In this document: one piece after another, positions 33,950 through 45,200 of the stretch | Numbering within the stretch: the stretch's first letter is position 1 | How the letters are laid out: every line of letters begins with the position of its first letter | NCBI RefSeq assembly: GCF_000002985.6 | Contig: NC_003283.11 | Coordinates: forward strand, 15,563,501-15,627,500 | Direction of reading: 5' to 3' | DNA from: Caenorhabditis elegans | Lineage: Eukaryota; Nematoda; Chromadorea; Rhabditida; Rhabditidae | DNA: 64,000 nucleotides | The notes under the pieces: generated by a model | The model's input: only the letters and a program-made list of their open reading frames with translations | Databases searched by the model: none | What the model was told of the DNA's origin: nothing | Made by a program: the position numbers and the translations under genes

Positions 33950-35570
33950 AAGAACCTGATGATTCCTTATTAAGGAAAAGAAAATATAACACGAAACTTG
34001 TAAAAAATGTTAATTTGATCATTTATGTAAGTATTTGAGCCATTTTTAAGGAAAATTGGAGAGCAACACTTACATAAGAAACTTGGCGTGTCATAGATCA
34101 CTTGGTAGATTGGAACATTGAAATTTGATCAGAACTATTTGTATTTTTAGTGATTTTGATTGATTTATAGCTTTATTCTACTGAAATCTTTGATTTCATA
34201 AAAGTTTTTAAACCAATTTTGCAAGATTTCCCTTGATAATTGTTGCTTTACTTTTTTATCGATTTCGTTGTAAAGAAAAATCATTTTTCGGTGTTATCAG
34301 TCAAATTAATGACTAAAACTCTTTAAAAAGATTCAAACTAATAATAAAAATTCTAAAATTAAACATTTATGCAAAAAATTGCTCTAAAATCAATTTTTAT
34401 TTGCAAAATTCTGTTTTTGGTCAAAAAAAATTTTCAGATTCGCCGAAATTCAGAGCTCATTTCGAGCTTATTTGGGGAAAAATTTATGTTAAAATGAAAT
34501 AAATCGCATCGCGAACAGTCTCTGGGCGGTCCCGCTTGTTGAAAATTGCTTTAAAATCCCTAAAATCCAGCAGAAACGCGATATTTTACTGTTTTTCTAT
34601 ACATTAATTCCAATTCGTGCGACGTCTGCAGCAAACGCGCTCCCGCGCCAAAACCACTTTTTTCGCTCTTCTCTCCCTATTTGAGGCGCTGTGTTGCTGA
34701 AATATTATATATTTATGTTAAGTAAAAATCAAAAAAAAAATGCAATTACGAGAAAGCGCAAAGTAGAAAAAAAATAAATGTTCAAAATCATGATGAAAGT
34801 TTTCACAAAAGATATACCGTATTTAATTTCGCAACATTTTGAAATTTCAGTTTAAAAGGGCACTCGGTTTCTCTCGACAATATATTAAACAGGATGACGC
34901 GTAATTTCCTACCAAAATTTGTAAAATAAAAACATTATTTAACTTTTTTATCAGTGAAATAACAGAAAAAATGAACAAAATACAGTACTTTAGAACTAAT
35001 TCATCGGAAAAACTGAATTTTCGACTATTTTTAGATGTTACAGTCAGTAAACCAATGGAAAATACCTTTACAGACGTCGAAATATCTGTTTTAAAACAAA
35101 AATTCTAAAAAATCTAGCAAAATCACTTAAAAAATGGAGAAAATTCAAAATCGAAATGTTGATTAATTAATTGTCCGAGAGGATTACACAGGTTGTCCGA
35201 GAGAAGTACACGACCGAGAATGAAAATCTTTCCGCGCGAAATTTAAATTAGAATTTTATACAATAAATTAATTAATTTTCAAGCGAAAAACTTTCGAATT
35301 ATCTAGTCACAAAAACTTTGAAAATTTTCCAAAGATAGAGAAGGCGGAAACCTCAATTTCTTCAGTATCAATTATAAACAGAACATTGAACTGAATTTGC
35401 AATGAATTAACGTTTTTTTCAACAAAAATTCGTTTTTAGGTTCATTCCAGATAAATATTATTACTTTTCAAAACGAAAAAATAATGAAAAACAGTGGAGT
35501 TACAAAATAAACTGCGAAAAAATAAATAAATGTCCCAAAAATATTTGTATCGATTATTGTTCCTTCCTTT
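33950..35570. other. AT-rich interior of the 5.4 kb segment, nothing recognised
   Basis: No long open frames and no recognisable domains. A GC-richer patch at 34500-34690 (GGGCGGTCCCGC, CAAACGCGCTCCCGCG) and two TTGTCCGAGAG words at 35170-35205 are the only distinct features. Confidence 0.45.
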
Positions 35571-35738
35571 TATCGAATCGTGTGCTACGCGTGCTCTACA
35601 CGCGTGTGGCGAAAAGGTATACTACTTTCGCCAACCGCGCGCTACGCGCCTCTGACACAGCTTTTTGAGTCTAGGTGTTCGCGAAACGAGGTGTACACCC
35701 GCCTCGGAGTGTGACACATAAAACGCGAATCACCTGTG

Positions 35739-36231
35739 CATCCAACAAAAGGCTGACAACAAGAGAACTAAGTTGAAGATTCGGAAGCTTCATAATCCAG
35801 GAGAAGTCATTCAATGCAAGTTCGTTTTGATATCGCCCATTAGCTAATGCCTTGGTATTTGTTCCAGAATGTATGGAGCATCCACTTCTTGTTTGTTCAT
35901 AAGTAACTTTATTACCAAAGTGACAAAGATGTGAAGATAATTCACCAATAACCACACCCATGCCAAACTTTTCCGAAGTTTTATCGAGCGCCTTGCGGAA
36001 ATATTCAACTCCTTTGTCTAGTTTTTCTCTGAAAAATTAATAATATCAAAAACGTCACGTTAAATTGGAATACATTGTACTTTATTGAAATAGGGCTTTC
36101 AAAATACTACGGTAGTTTAACTCAATAAGGATTGTAGTACTTCGTGATTACATAGTATCCTACAGTTCAAAAACTTACCGCTTGATGAAACTAACATTGC
36201 TAGCAACTTCTCGAATAATATCGGCTGGCAT
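35739..36231 (-). pseudogene. 5' half of a split F-box/FTH gene
   Basis: The exon 36180-36231 encodes an F-box start (MPADIIREVASNVSFIKR) with a GTAAG donor. The next exon, about 35739-36029, continues EKLDKGVEYFRKALDKTSEK and NELALNDFSWIMKLPNLQLS, matching the FTH part of the genes at 36900 and 42230, then runs into the inverted end at 35738. The HTH exon seen in its neighbours is not found upstream. Together with 29962-30315 this makes one gene broken by the 5.4 kb segment. Confidence 0.65.
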
Positions 36232-36899
36232 GTTCAGTTTGATTCCGGCTGAGAAATTGTGCACAACAGTTATTCAGTAGAAATTAGCGACAACTGTTTG
36301 TCAATTATGAATTGAGGGGACTAAAAATAGCAAGTATTCAAGAAAACGCTCACTAAAAACGTATAGTATGTATGTTGCACGTCCAGTTGGTCGTTTTATA
36401 GCCGGTTTTTATAGGCAAGTAGGCGGACTGTCAGGAACCAAAAATGTACATGTTTATTGCCCAACTTGTTACATGCAGGTGCGGCAGGTGTATTGCAATG
36501 AGCATGAGCGGCAAATATCAACAAAGAGATGCGCAAGAAAGATGAACATGCTTTGTTTCCAACGATCTTGATATAAAAACATCATGAGTTTATTATGTAA
36601 CATATGTATACATGTGGTTATCTTGAGCATCAATCTTTGTTTTTCGTAAAGGTTATCATGATACTGCAACGTGGCTTTCTTGAGGATGAGCTGCCTTTGA
36701 GCCGTTCATAATAGAACAAAACAGATCTTTCGAAGTTTTTCAAAGAAAAGCAAGGTTTTTCTGCAGTTAAGATTGAACATTTTCACCTGCCGCAAATAAG
36801 ATACAGTTATAAATTTCAATTTAGTTTATACAAAACATAATTTAATTGATATAAAACATGACAATTTATTATACAACCTAAAGAATAATTGCAAACTAT
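36232..36899. other. Intergenic, no gene recognised
   Basis: The frame at 36368-36571 contains the near-repeats GTTGCACGTCCAGTTGG and GCAGGTGCGGCAGGTGTATTG, but no domain. The stretch ends at the stop codon of the next F-box gene. Confidence 0.45.
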
Positions 36900-38845
36900 T
36901 TAAAGTGTTGGCTGATCTTCTACACTATCATCTCTTTTCTCAACTGCAAACTTATAAGCCTCGCACTGGATAACGAATCGTGAACTAGTCGTATTGTATT
37001 CCAGAATGTTGACTGCATCACCTTCATGATCTGGGTCGAAGACCCTTGCGATTTCAATGGGGTCCGTGATTAAGCTTCGGAAAATCGCCTTTTGCAAGTT
37101 GGTAGGGAAATTGTCGAGATGCTGAAAAAAGGCGCTAGAAAGTTTGTCGTAAGTTTTCCAAACTGTGTTAATTTTGTGAAAGTTTTTCAATAGTAAGAAG
37201 TTGGTCAAAAGGCAGCTTTACTTCATTTTATCAGAAATATTATTGCAGTAAAAATTTTCGCCTTGGCTATAACTTTTTAACAACCACATTTCACAACTCA
37301 CTTAACAAGAGCCGAGAGAGGGCGCCATTCCAAAATCTTTGCAACCAAAACTTGGACTAGTTATCAAAACTTACTTGTTTTATTTCTAATGCATATTCTT
37401 TTGTAAACGACTGAAGCGGAATCTCGAATGCCACCAAATGAGCCAAGTTTGCAAAAGGAATTAAAAGTTCGCAATCCCCGCAAATCTGAATAATTTTGGC
37501 ATGTTTCCATTGCGCCGACTCATAGACATCTGCATTCAACTCAAAATCACTTGAATCTCGAGAAACGTCTAGAATAATGTGCTCGATTGTTTCTGAATTG
37601 AAACAAGCAATCATGGGCTTGATTTCAGATTGATGGATTCCATTGAAAAATACAGTTTTTAAATTCGGCCATTTCAAAGTTCCAACCGTCTCGATCACCT
37701 TCTGACGGGCTTCTTCCCCAACAGCACTTGAAAATGTGACGCCGAAAATTTTAAGATGAAGCTTTGGACATTTTAGAAAGTTGGAAAAGTCGTTCAATGC
37801 CAATTCCAACTGGTTTCCTCCTATGACAGATTTTGCATAATCCTCATACTTCACAATGCAACCGCCTTCGAATTCTCGATATACAATTTCATGTTTAGAA
37901 AATTCGAGAAATGCCCAATCTCTGCACATTCGAAAACTCACTGCACTGTGAGCTACCGCATCAATTTCCGGGACAACTTTTCGCAAGATTCGGCAAACTT
38001 TTTGAAGGACCATCCTGGAAATTTCAGAGTTATTTTTTAGCATTGCAGAATATGTCCTAATATATTTTTAAGGAATTATGTTAAAAGAGGATAAATTTTA
38101 AAAATTGCAGAACGGCCAAGAAATGGGCGGAGCTTAATTTCTGTTTTTATTAACATGCTGAAATTCCAAGGTTTTTGCGTAAGCTTGATGCATATTTCCA
38201 ATTTTTTTCTAATGGGAAACGGTTTTTTAAGTTTGAAACGTTTTCGTAAAGTTGCGAACATGTGCTCAGTGAGCCCCAGGAGAAGTAGGCATGTCAGTTA
38301 AGTCCAGCTCTTTTTTGGGTCTCGCAGCGAAGATCCGTACCCATTCGCTGTGAGACCCAATAAAAGGGTGACCCTTTTTCTGTGATTCTCTAAAAATTGA
38401 CTCCGCCCACAAATTGACTTTTCCTTAGTAATCTCATAAAATTGGCAGGAACAAGCCAACTTTCTAACATTTTTGTGGGAAAGGCTATCAGGAACTTTTT
38501 GAAGTGTTTAAGACTTACTTGTCACGAAAACACAGTTCATTCAAAATCCGCTGAAGTATTTTAATTGGCATATCCGACAAGTTTTTGGGCTCCAGTCTGG
38601 AATTCATTTTTTACTTTAAACATAAATATTTTCCGATATTTAACCTACTTCTGATCATAATTCAAATCATGATTTCCTTCATAAAATCGATAAAACCAGA
38701 ACTCAAAATCTATGTAATCCATGACGTCATCGCCTAGTTTTTCGCAGAAATTCTTATAGCTTTCACGTATTGGCTTGCGGTGAAGAACTTCGTAGAGAAT
38801 GCATGATCGAATGAAAATTGGATTTTCCAGTACTGATTCGGCCAT
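36900..38845 (-). CDS. HTH/F-box/FTH protein (F-box A family)
   Basis: Exons 38649-38845, 38519-38596, 37375-38014 and 36900-37121 join in frame to 378 residues. Residues 1-65 are the mariner-type helix-turn-helix (SCILYEVLHRKP, FEFWFYRFYEGNHDL), residues 66-91 the F-box (LSDMPIKILQRILNEL), and the remainder the FTH/DUF38 region (QLELALNDFSNFLKCPKLHL, EIARVFDPDHEGDA). Predicted SCF ubiquitin ligase adaptor; the HTH role in these proteins is unknown. The start is fixed by a TTCGTTTAG acceptor two bases before the ATG. The gene at 42230-46880 has exactly the same four exon lengths (197, 78, 640, 222), so the two are recent duplicates. Confidence 0.85.
38315..38360. repeat. Hairpin TTGGGTCTCGCAGCGAA
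   Basis: The arms 38315-38331 and 38344-38360 pair with one mismatch around a 12-base loop, inside the second intron of the F-box gene (38015-38518). The GGTCTCGC/GAGACCC words also appear in the minisatellite at 19280. Confidence 0.75.
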
Positions 38846-39414
38846 TTCTAAACGAATAAAAACAAAATATGAGTCTGCCTAAAAAAAAAAAACGAAGACA
38901 ACAAAAAAGTGCAACAGCACTCTCGAAGAAAAAAGAATACGCAAATACGCAGTGGCTATTCTTGTTGGGAGGTCTTATGGAGAAGCACGAGGGAATGAGA
39001 GAAGTGCTCCAGTGACATAGAGAAAAGAGATACGAATCTGAAAAGAGGGCATGGAAAATGAGAATGCGGAGTCGTCGCGAGCACGTGAGAGGAAGGGTTA
39101 CAGGGTGAAAAAAGTCTAAGTATAGCTTGAAGGTACTATATCGTTAGTGGGAACAATGTATGAATAATCTAATAGTCCAACTCCAAAAATTTTCAAAATT
39201 TTCAGTCAAATCTTTTGGACTTTTTTTCCAGAAATGCTTAAGTTAGTCGTTGCCCATATTTGACAGTAAATATGAAAATTTCAAAGATTTTTCCAATACA
39301 TTTTACTATGATATTTGGCAACTTTAAAGTATACCGTATGACGTGTTGATTACCACCATATTTTGTTAAGAAATTACTTTTATTGCGAACAAGGAGATTA
39401 GACAACAACTGAAA
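38846..39414. other. Intergenic between two F-box genes
   Basis: No gene seen. It should contain the promoter of the gene at 36900 and the 3' end of the gene at 39415. Confidence 0.45.
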
Positions 39415-40692
39415 TCATGCAGTAAAGTTAGGAAAAATGAGAATTTCACTGTGATAAGCAAAATTAATCACAAAAACACGGTGCCTAGTGCGGTAATTAA
39501 TACGGCAGTCGAGTGGAAGCCTGTCCAAGTTTGGGTCAAACATCTGCTCAAGACCTCTGATTGTGATTGGAGAGAACTTGAATCTGCCGTATCGAAAGTG
39601 TGGAGATTCTATGAGAATCTGAAAACAAAATTACATTTTGTCATTTCTATGTGTTTGGCTTTCAAAACTATTGTGAAACGGGAACGTAGTAATGAATACA
39701 TACATATGTACATTGGTACCAATTGATATATTTCTTGGAATTTAGAATATTTGCTTCTTTAGTTGTTGTAAACAAATTTGAAATGAGTTTAGCTAATTGA
39801 AAATTAATAACAGGCCTAGACGAGGCTTAGGCTTAGACTTGGGCTTTGGCTTAGACTTAGACTTAGACTTAGTTAGACTTAGGCTTAGGCTCATACTTCT
39901 TATTTTAATTTTTCACAATTAAGCGAAATATGAGCAGCCAAAATACCTCGTTGAGATGTTACCCTTTCAAAACAAACATCTTACGTTTCGAATATCAATA
40001 ACATTTCTTCTTGAACCGTTCCAAATTTCCAGATTGACACTCGTAAAGTGAAGAAAATGCTCAAGAGGGATCCGCCCATCGACCTTCCAATACATTTTAA
40101 TGTTTTTAACCTGTAACCATTGTTCCAAACGGACAGCTTTTTCGAACCCGGGAATATCCGACTCGCGATGGAACCCCAAGATCATATGTTCAAGCGTTCC
40201 AGGTTTGAAATGAGAAAGCACTGACGCAAGTTCGTAATTGTTTTCCTTATCCCTCAAGAAGTTGCTATCAAGTTTCAACTTCTTCACATCCAACAAATGA
40301 GGCAACAATTTCAGAACCTTCTTGAGTCTTGTGCCATACTCGACGCGATATTCCTCACTCTTAATATCACATCTCATATTCATATTAAACATTCTCAATT
40401 TGAGCTTCGGATTTTGGAGAATTGCTTTTAAATCTGCCATGACAAGTTCCAAACAGTCACCACTACCAATGAGTATTCCATTCATTCTACAATCTTTCCT
40501 TATCTTGCATCCCTCTGGAGAATTGTAGTATTCCACCAAATCACCATCAATGACCAGTTTGCATTCGGATTCATCGTGAAGCGAATGGGCAGCAACACTC
40601 TTGATACTGTGGTGATTTTTATCAACAAGAGCTTCAAGCTTGCGGGAGACTCTTCGGACTATCATTCTGTAACTTATGAGGTAGAAATAGGT

Positions 40693-40727
<35 letters not shown>

Positions 40728-41602
40728 ATGCTCACCGATCCAGTACAGTTAACCCATCCAAAATATCGCTGACGATCTGTATCGGTAAGTCGACAAAAGA
40801 AGTTTGCGGTGGCTCCTCACTGAAATTCGAGCACTTTTTTGAAAGTTTTCAAAATAATTTCCCAACCTTTGAACATAATGCAATTCCTTATTTCCATGGT
40901 AGAACAGGTAGTACCAAAACTCGTAATCGCGGTATTCCATGGAGTTGGAAACAAGTCTACAGAATTTACGATACGATTCGAATATTGGTATCTCGTTTAG
41001 GGCGTCAAAAAGTATGCAAGCTCGCATTGCGACCTGGCTGTCGGAGATGTGGATTACTTTACGGGGTCTGGAAAGTATTTAGTAATATTTCGCAACCTCC
41101 CCGGTTTCGAGAGCAAAATTTTTTTAGGGATTGAGATAATTCGAGCAAAATTTCAAGCAAAAGTATAAAAACTACCATCTTCTTAGAGCAGATCTAAAAT
41201 GGTCCCGGAAATCGCCGAGACCAAAAACTAACCGAAAAACATTGCGTAGCCGTAGTGCAGTTTTTCGAAGAATCTGTATAGGAGAGCAAATTGCAGATAG
41301 CGGTTCCAATCTGAGAGAATAACAACTACAACTCACTATAGTTGGCGTTACCTCTTATCATAATTCAAATCGTGGTTTCCGCTCTCGAATCGCGAAATCC
41401 AGAACTCTGCGTCTGAAAATCTGACAATTTCATTTCCAGGAGAATGATGCTTAAGTTCCGAGAAAGTTTCTAATACGCCCTTCTTGTCGAGCACCTGGTA
41501 GAGAAGAACGGCGCGACTTGCTATTTTCATGTTATGAAGAGGAGTGGCAACCATGTTTGAGCCGTAAGTGATTGGGTTAGAGCTGTAAGAAGTGTATTCC
41601 AA
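39415..41602 (-). CDS. F-box/FTH protein with duplicated HTH-F-box module
   Basis: Six exons (41352-41602, 41233-41310, 40867-41067, 40736-40819, 39985-40666, 39415-39618) keep phase throughout and give 499 residues. Order: HTH-1 (about 28-83; ending FWISRFESGNHDLNYDKR), weak F-box-1 (84-110; SPIQILRKTALRLRNVF), HTH-2 (about 122-176; CILFDALNEIPIFESYRKFC), F-box-2 (178-204; DLPIQIVSDILDGLTVLDR), then FTH (205-499) with the C-terminal exon QMFDPNLDRLPLDCRINY. The join of exon 2 to 3 uses a strong CTTTCCAG acceptor at 41068 and is open and in phase. Alternatively the first two exons are a truncated upstream gene and the rest starts at the ATG at 41027. The last intron holds TTAGGC-like repeats, and another has a (TA)n run. 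Confidence 0.72.
39822..39892 (+). repeat. Interstitial telomere-like tract (TTAGGC/TTAGAC)n
   Basis: About ten degenerate copies of the nematode telomere hexamer TTAGGC and its variant TTAGAC, in the last intron of the F-box gene at 39415-41602. Confidence 0.88.
40694..40724. repeat. (TA)n microsatellite
   Basis: About 15 TA dinucleotides in an intron of the duplicated-module F-box gene. Confidence 0.95.
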
Positions 41603-42229
41603 AAGTGGAGCAAAATGACGGAGCTATTGGATGAAGCATGTGAGATGGTGAATACATCTGTTAACCGTGCTGGGTAGTGAGGTCCAAAAGCTCAGCTGTT
41701 ACAAAAAATAGTTGTTTGAACAGCTGTGGAAAATTTTACACATTTAAAAAATAGTTGTTTTCGGCTTCCTCATAATATTTATGGCAAACTTTCCAAACAA
41801 CTTGGGCAGCTTCTGTCTTGAAAATCGTCAGGCTTGAAAAACGAGAAAGGCGGCTAGATTAGAAAGGAGAATATGTGTGATTGTGAGACTTACATCTGTT
41901 GAAAGGAACTCGTGATACCAAGAGCGGAGGGGGTGGGCACCGAAACGTACAATTATACATCTGGCAAAAATGTCTATGTTTCATCAAATATGACCATCTG
42001 AATATACAACTTTTTATTGGAACCAGCCTTGGGTTTTTTAGAGTGATTGTTTTGTGCAGGAAAAATACAGGATAGGCTACGCCCTAAACATTACCGGGCC
42101 CCGAAAAACCCAGTCTCGAAAAAAGCTTTACCAAAAAGCCTTATTTCAATTTTTTGAAAACTCGCAAAAGTTGAGATCAAATAATTTATTCACTAAAACT
42201 ACGGTTCAAGTATTTACAGAATATTCAAT
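41603..42229. other. Intergenic between two F-box genes
   Basis: No gene seen. Sequences near 41680-41760 (AATAGTTGTTT repeated twice) are the only notable internal similarity. Confidence 0.45.
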
Positions 42230-45200
42230 TTACATAACTACAGGAATCGACTGTTTATCAGCTTTTCTCAAAATTCGAAAACTGTAAGGACCGCATTGGA
42301 TAGTATAACAGAAATTTGATGTATTGTAATCCAGTGAGTTTTCGGAGCCAAGTGCATAATCTGGGTTGAAGACCTTCCCGATTTCGATGGGGTCCGTGAT
42401 GATGCTTCGAAAAGTTCCCGATTGTATTTTGTTTGGAAAGTTGTCGAGATACTGAAAGAATTAAGCTGATTGTAAATTATTGTAATGCTCACATGATGCT
42501 CAAATTACCAAATATTATTAAAAGCTTTTCGAAAAGTTTTGGAAAATTGTTTTCATTTACATTACAATGTGGAAAAATTGTACTTTTAAACACAACATGA
42601 AAGGATAAAAAACTTATTTTTAGGTCGACGAATACCAAAAAAAAAATGAGTGAAAACTGAGTTTTCACCAATTCCGGCTCGAAATAAAAATAATTTCCAA
42701 AAACTAGCTTCAAAACACCGAATTTCATAACGAGACACTTCTAAAAAATCAGTAAAATTTGTTTATGGCGGGTCAAAAACTTGAAACTATGGCCTAATTT
42801 CAACTAAAATCCCCAATTTTCTTTTTTTTTTGTGCCACAGCCGTCGGAAAAGTTAGCACACTGCCAAGAAAAATTTGTGGGTCATTCAAAGTAAAATAAA
42901 AGAAAACATTTCAACACCTTGTTCTCTTTCGATATAATGTTAAAAACTCACATTCTTAATTTCCACTGCATATTCTCTTGTGAAGGACTTTAGTGATATC
43001 TCGAATCCCGCCAAATGAGCCAAATTTGCAAAAGGAATCGAAAGTTTGCAGTCACCACAAATTGAAATCGATTTTGCCCTTTTCCATTGTTCCAAACTAT
43101 AGACACCTGTATTCATCACAAAATCTTCTGAAACTCGAGAAACATCTAGTGAAATCGTCTGGATTGCTTCCGAATTGAGGCAACCTAAAGTGGTCTTAAT
43201 TTCCGATTGGTGAATTCCGTTAAACGTGAAGTTTCTGATTCTCGGCCATTTCCAAGAATGAAAAGTCTCGATCACCTTCTTCCGGGCGTCTTGCTCAAGG
43301 GCACTTGAAAATGTGATCGCGAAACTGTTGAGTTGAAGTTTCGGATGCTTCATCGAATTTGATAAATCATGCAGTGCCAATTCCAGCTGATCTCCTAACG
43401 GAACACCTTTGTCGACATCTTCATACTTCACCATACAACCACCATCACATCGTTGGTATTTGACGTTGTGATGAGAAAAATTCAGAATCGACCAATCTCT
43501 GCACAGTCTGAGACTTACTTCCTTATGACATATGACTTCAAAATCCCCGACAACTGATCGCAGGGTTTGGGAAACTTTATGAAGGATCATTCTGAAAAAT
43601 GTTACAGTTAGCCAATAGGTAGCCAATTTTTGGGACTCTCATTTCCGGAGATGTTTTGTGTTGTTTTTTAGTGAGAGAATTACTTTTTTCCAAAAATATG
43701 AGCCGAACAAATTAGTAAAGCGCCACCCCTTTCTTGGTATTGCAGCGCAGTATTCAAATTTTCCGGGACTTTGTGAGTTCACTTTTTGAAACAATTGTGT
43801 AGTAAAACTTTCCAGAATATGTATAGGAAATCCCCAAATAAGATCCGCTTGGATCATGCCTAATTTGGGGGGATTTGCCAAGATGTGGGAGGAGCTCATG
43901 TTTCAGAAATGTATTTAATTTGGCTTTATTTTCTGCCTCCTTCCTAAAACCCCCATCTTGCCACACACACGCGTTTTCGGTGTTCAAAAAATGTTCAAAA
44001 AATGTCCGAAAAAATGGAACAACAACTTTGAACGTTTATATCTCGGCTCTCACTGAACCGATTTTTGAAATTCTTTTTTCTCCACGTTCACAAAATATAG
44101 CGACGTGTGTTTATCTAAAAGGGGGTTGATTTTGGATCATCCTGTCGGCTCCACAAGCGGAAAACCACACCCTTCTTGTTTTTGCGCACACCGAAGTACT
44201 GGCCGAAAACCACTTTAAATTGAAGGAAAATTCGAGTTTATGTTCAAAACGTTTGAGACTCGAAACTTACGTTCTCCTTTTCAATACCTATCCACTGTAT
44301 CTAAGTTCATTGTGATATCTCTATTCGTTATTTTTAAAACGATAATTAAAGTTTTGCTAAAATTTCTGCACCTCCCCCCTTTTCTCACACACACACACCC
44401 ACCTCCCCTTTTCATATTTGGTGTGTTTTCATCCACATTTTCACCATTGTTTCGGTCATATCTCCGTTAGTCTTGCTTCTTTTTCAAAATTTTTTTTGGA
44501 AAAATGTTCATCACATCGAGAGGAAGCGGAAAATATAACTTTTTGTTTCAAAAAAGGTAAATAATAGTCTCAAAAATAGAAAAAATGAACACTTCTTTCA
44601 AACAATTTACATTTTTCCATAAAATTCACAAACTTTCCACTATCGTTCCGGTTTTTATGTTAAATTTGGAATTAATAGAATGATTTAAAATGGGATCTCA
44701 AATCACAGCTCGATCCGATCATTTTTCGCGGAGATAGGTTATTTAATTTTTGCATGTGGAAATCCAGTTTTCCTTTGTTCCTGGACAAGTTTTCAAATAT
44801 CCTTTTCATTTTATGTTTTAATTTTGATAATTTTCACTAAAGCAAGGTAGACAAACTAAATTTGGTCGGTCTTGACAACTTTCAGCACATTTGTGGAAGT
44901 TTTGAGCTTCCAGGCCTTCCCAGAAGGTGATATGTTTCAATTTTTGTTATTTTTAAAATAATAACCGCTGTGTTATTCTACTTTTTACGCCAATTTCAAA
45001 TATTATTTTATTTTTTTCAAACTTCTACTATGAGCAAAGTTATGACGAATTGAAGTCTTAGTGCATAACTCCTTACCTCTCCTCACTGCTGCATGCGTGC
45101 GGGTGGCTGGAAAATGTTTTCTTCCCAAAAAAACATAGAAAGGCACTTTAACTCTAAGAATATTCAGTTCACTTTGAACATCTATTTCAGGCATTGCAGG

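Larger units (their letters stand above)
30316..35738. mobile_element. Candidate 5.4 kb insertion with exact 15-base inverted ends, splitting an F-box gene
   Basis: CACAGGTGATTCGCG at 30316-30330 is exactly complementary to 35724-35738. Inside each end are about 150-190 bases of unusually GC-rich DNA full of GCGAA, CGCGTAGC and ACACGCG words (30330-30510 and 35575-35720), unlike the AT-rich interior. FTH exons lie immediately outside both ends. I see no target-site duplication and no transposase, and about 100 residues of the host gene are absent, so insertion was accompanied by deletion or the ends have another origin. The interior carries two nucleotidyltransferase-like fragments and a foldback repeat. 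Confidence 0.5.
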
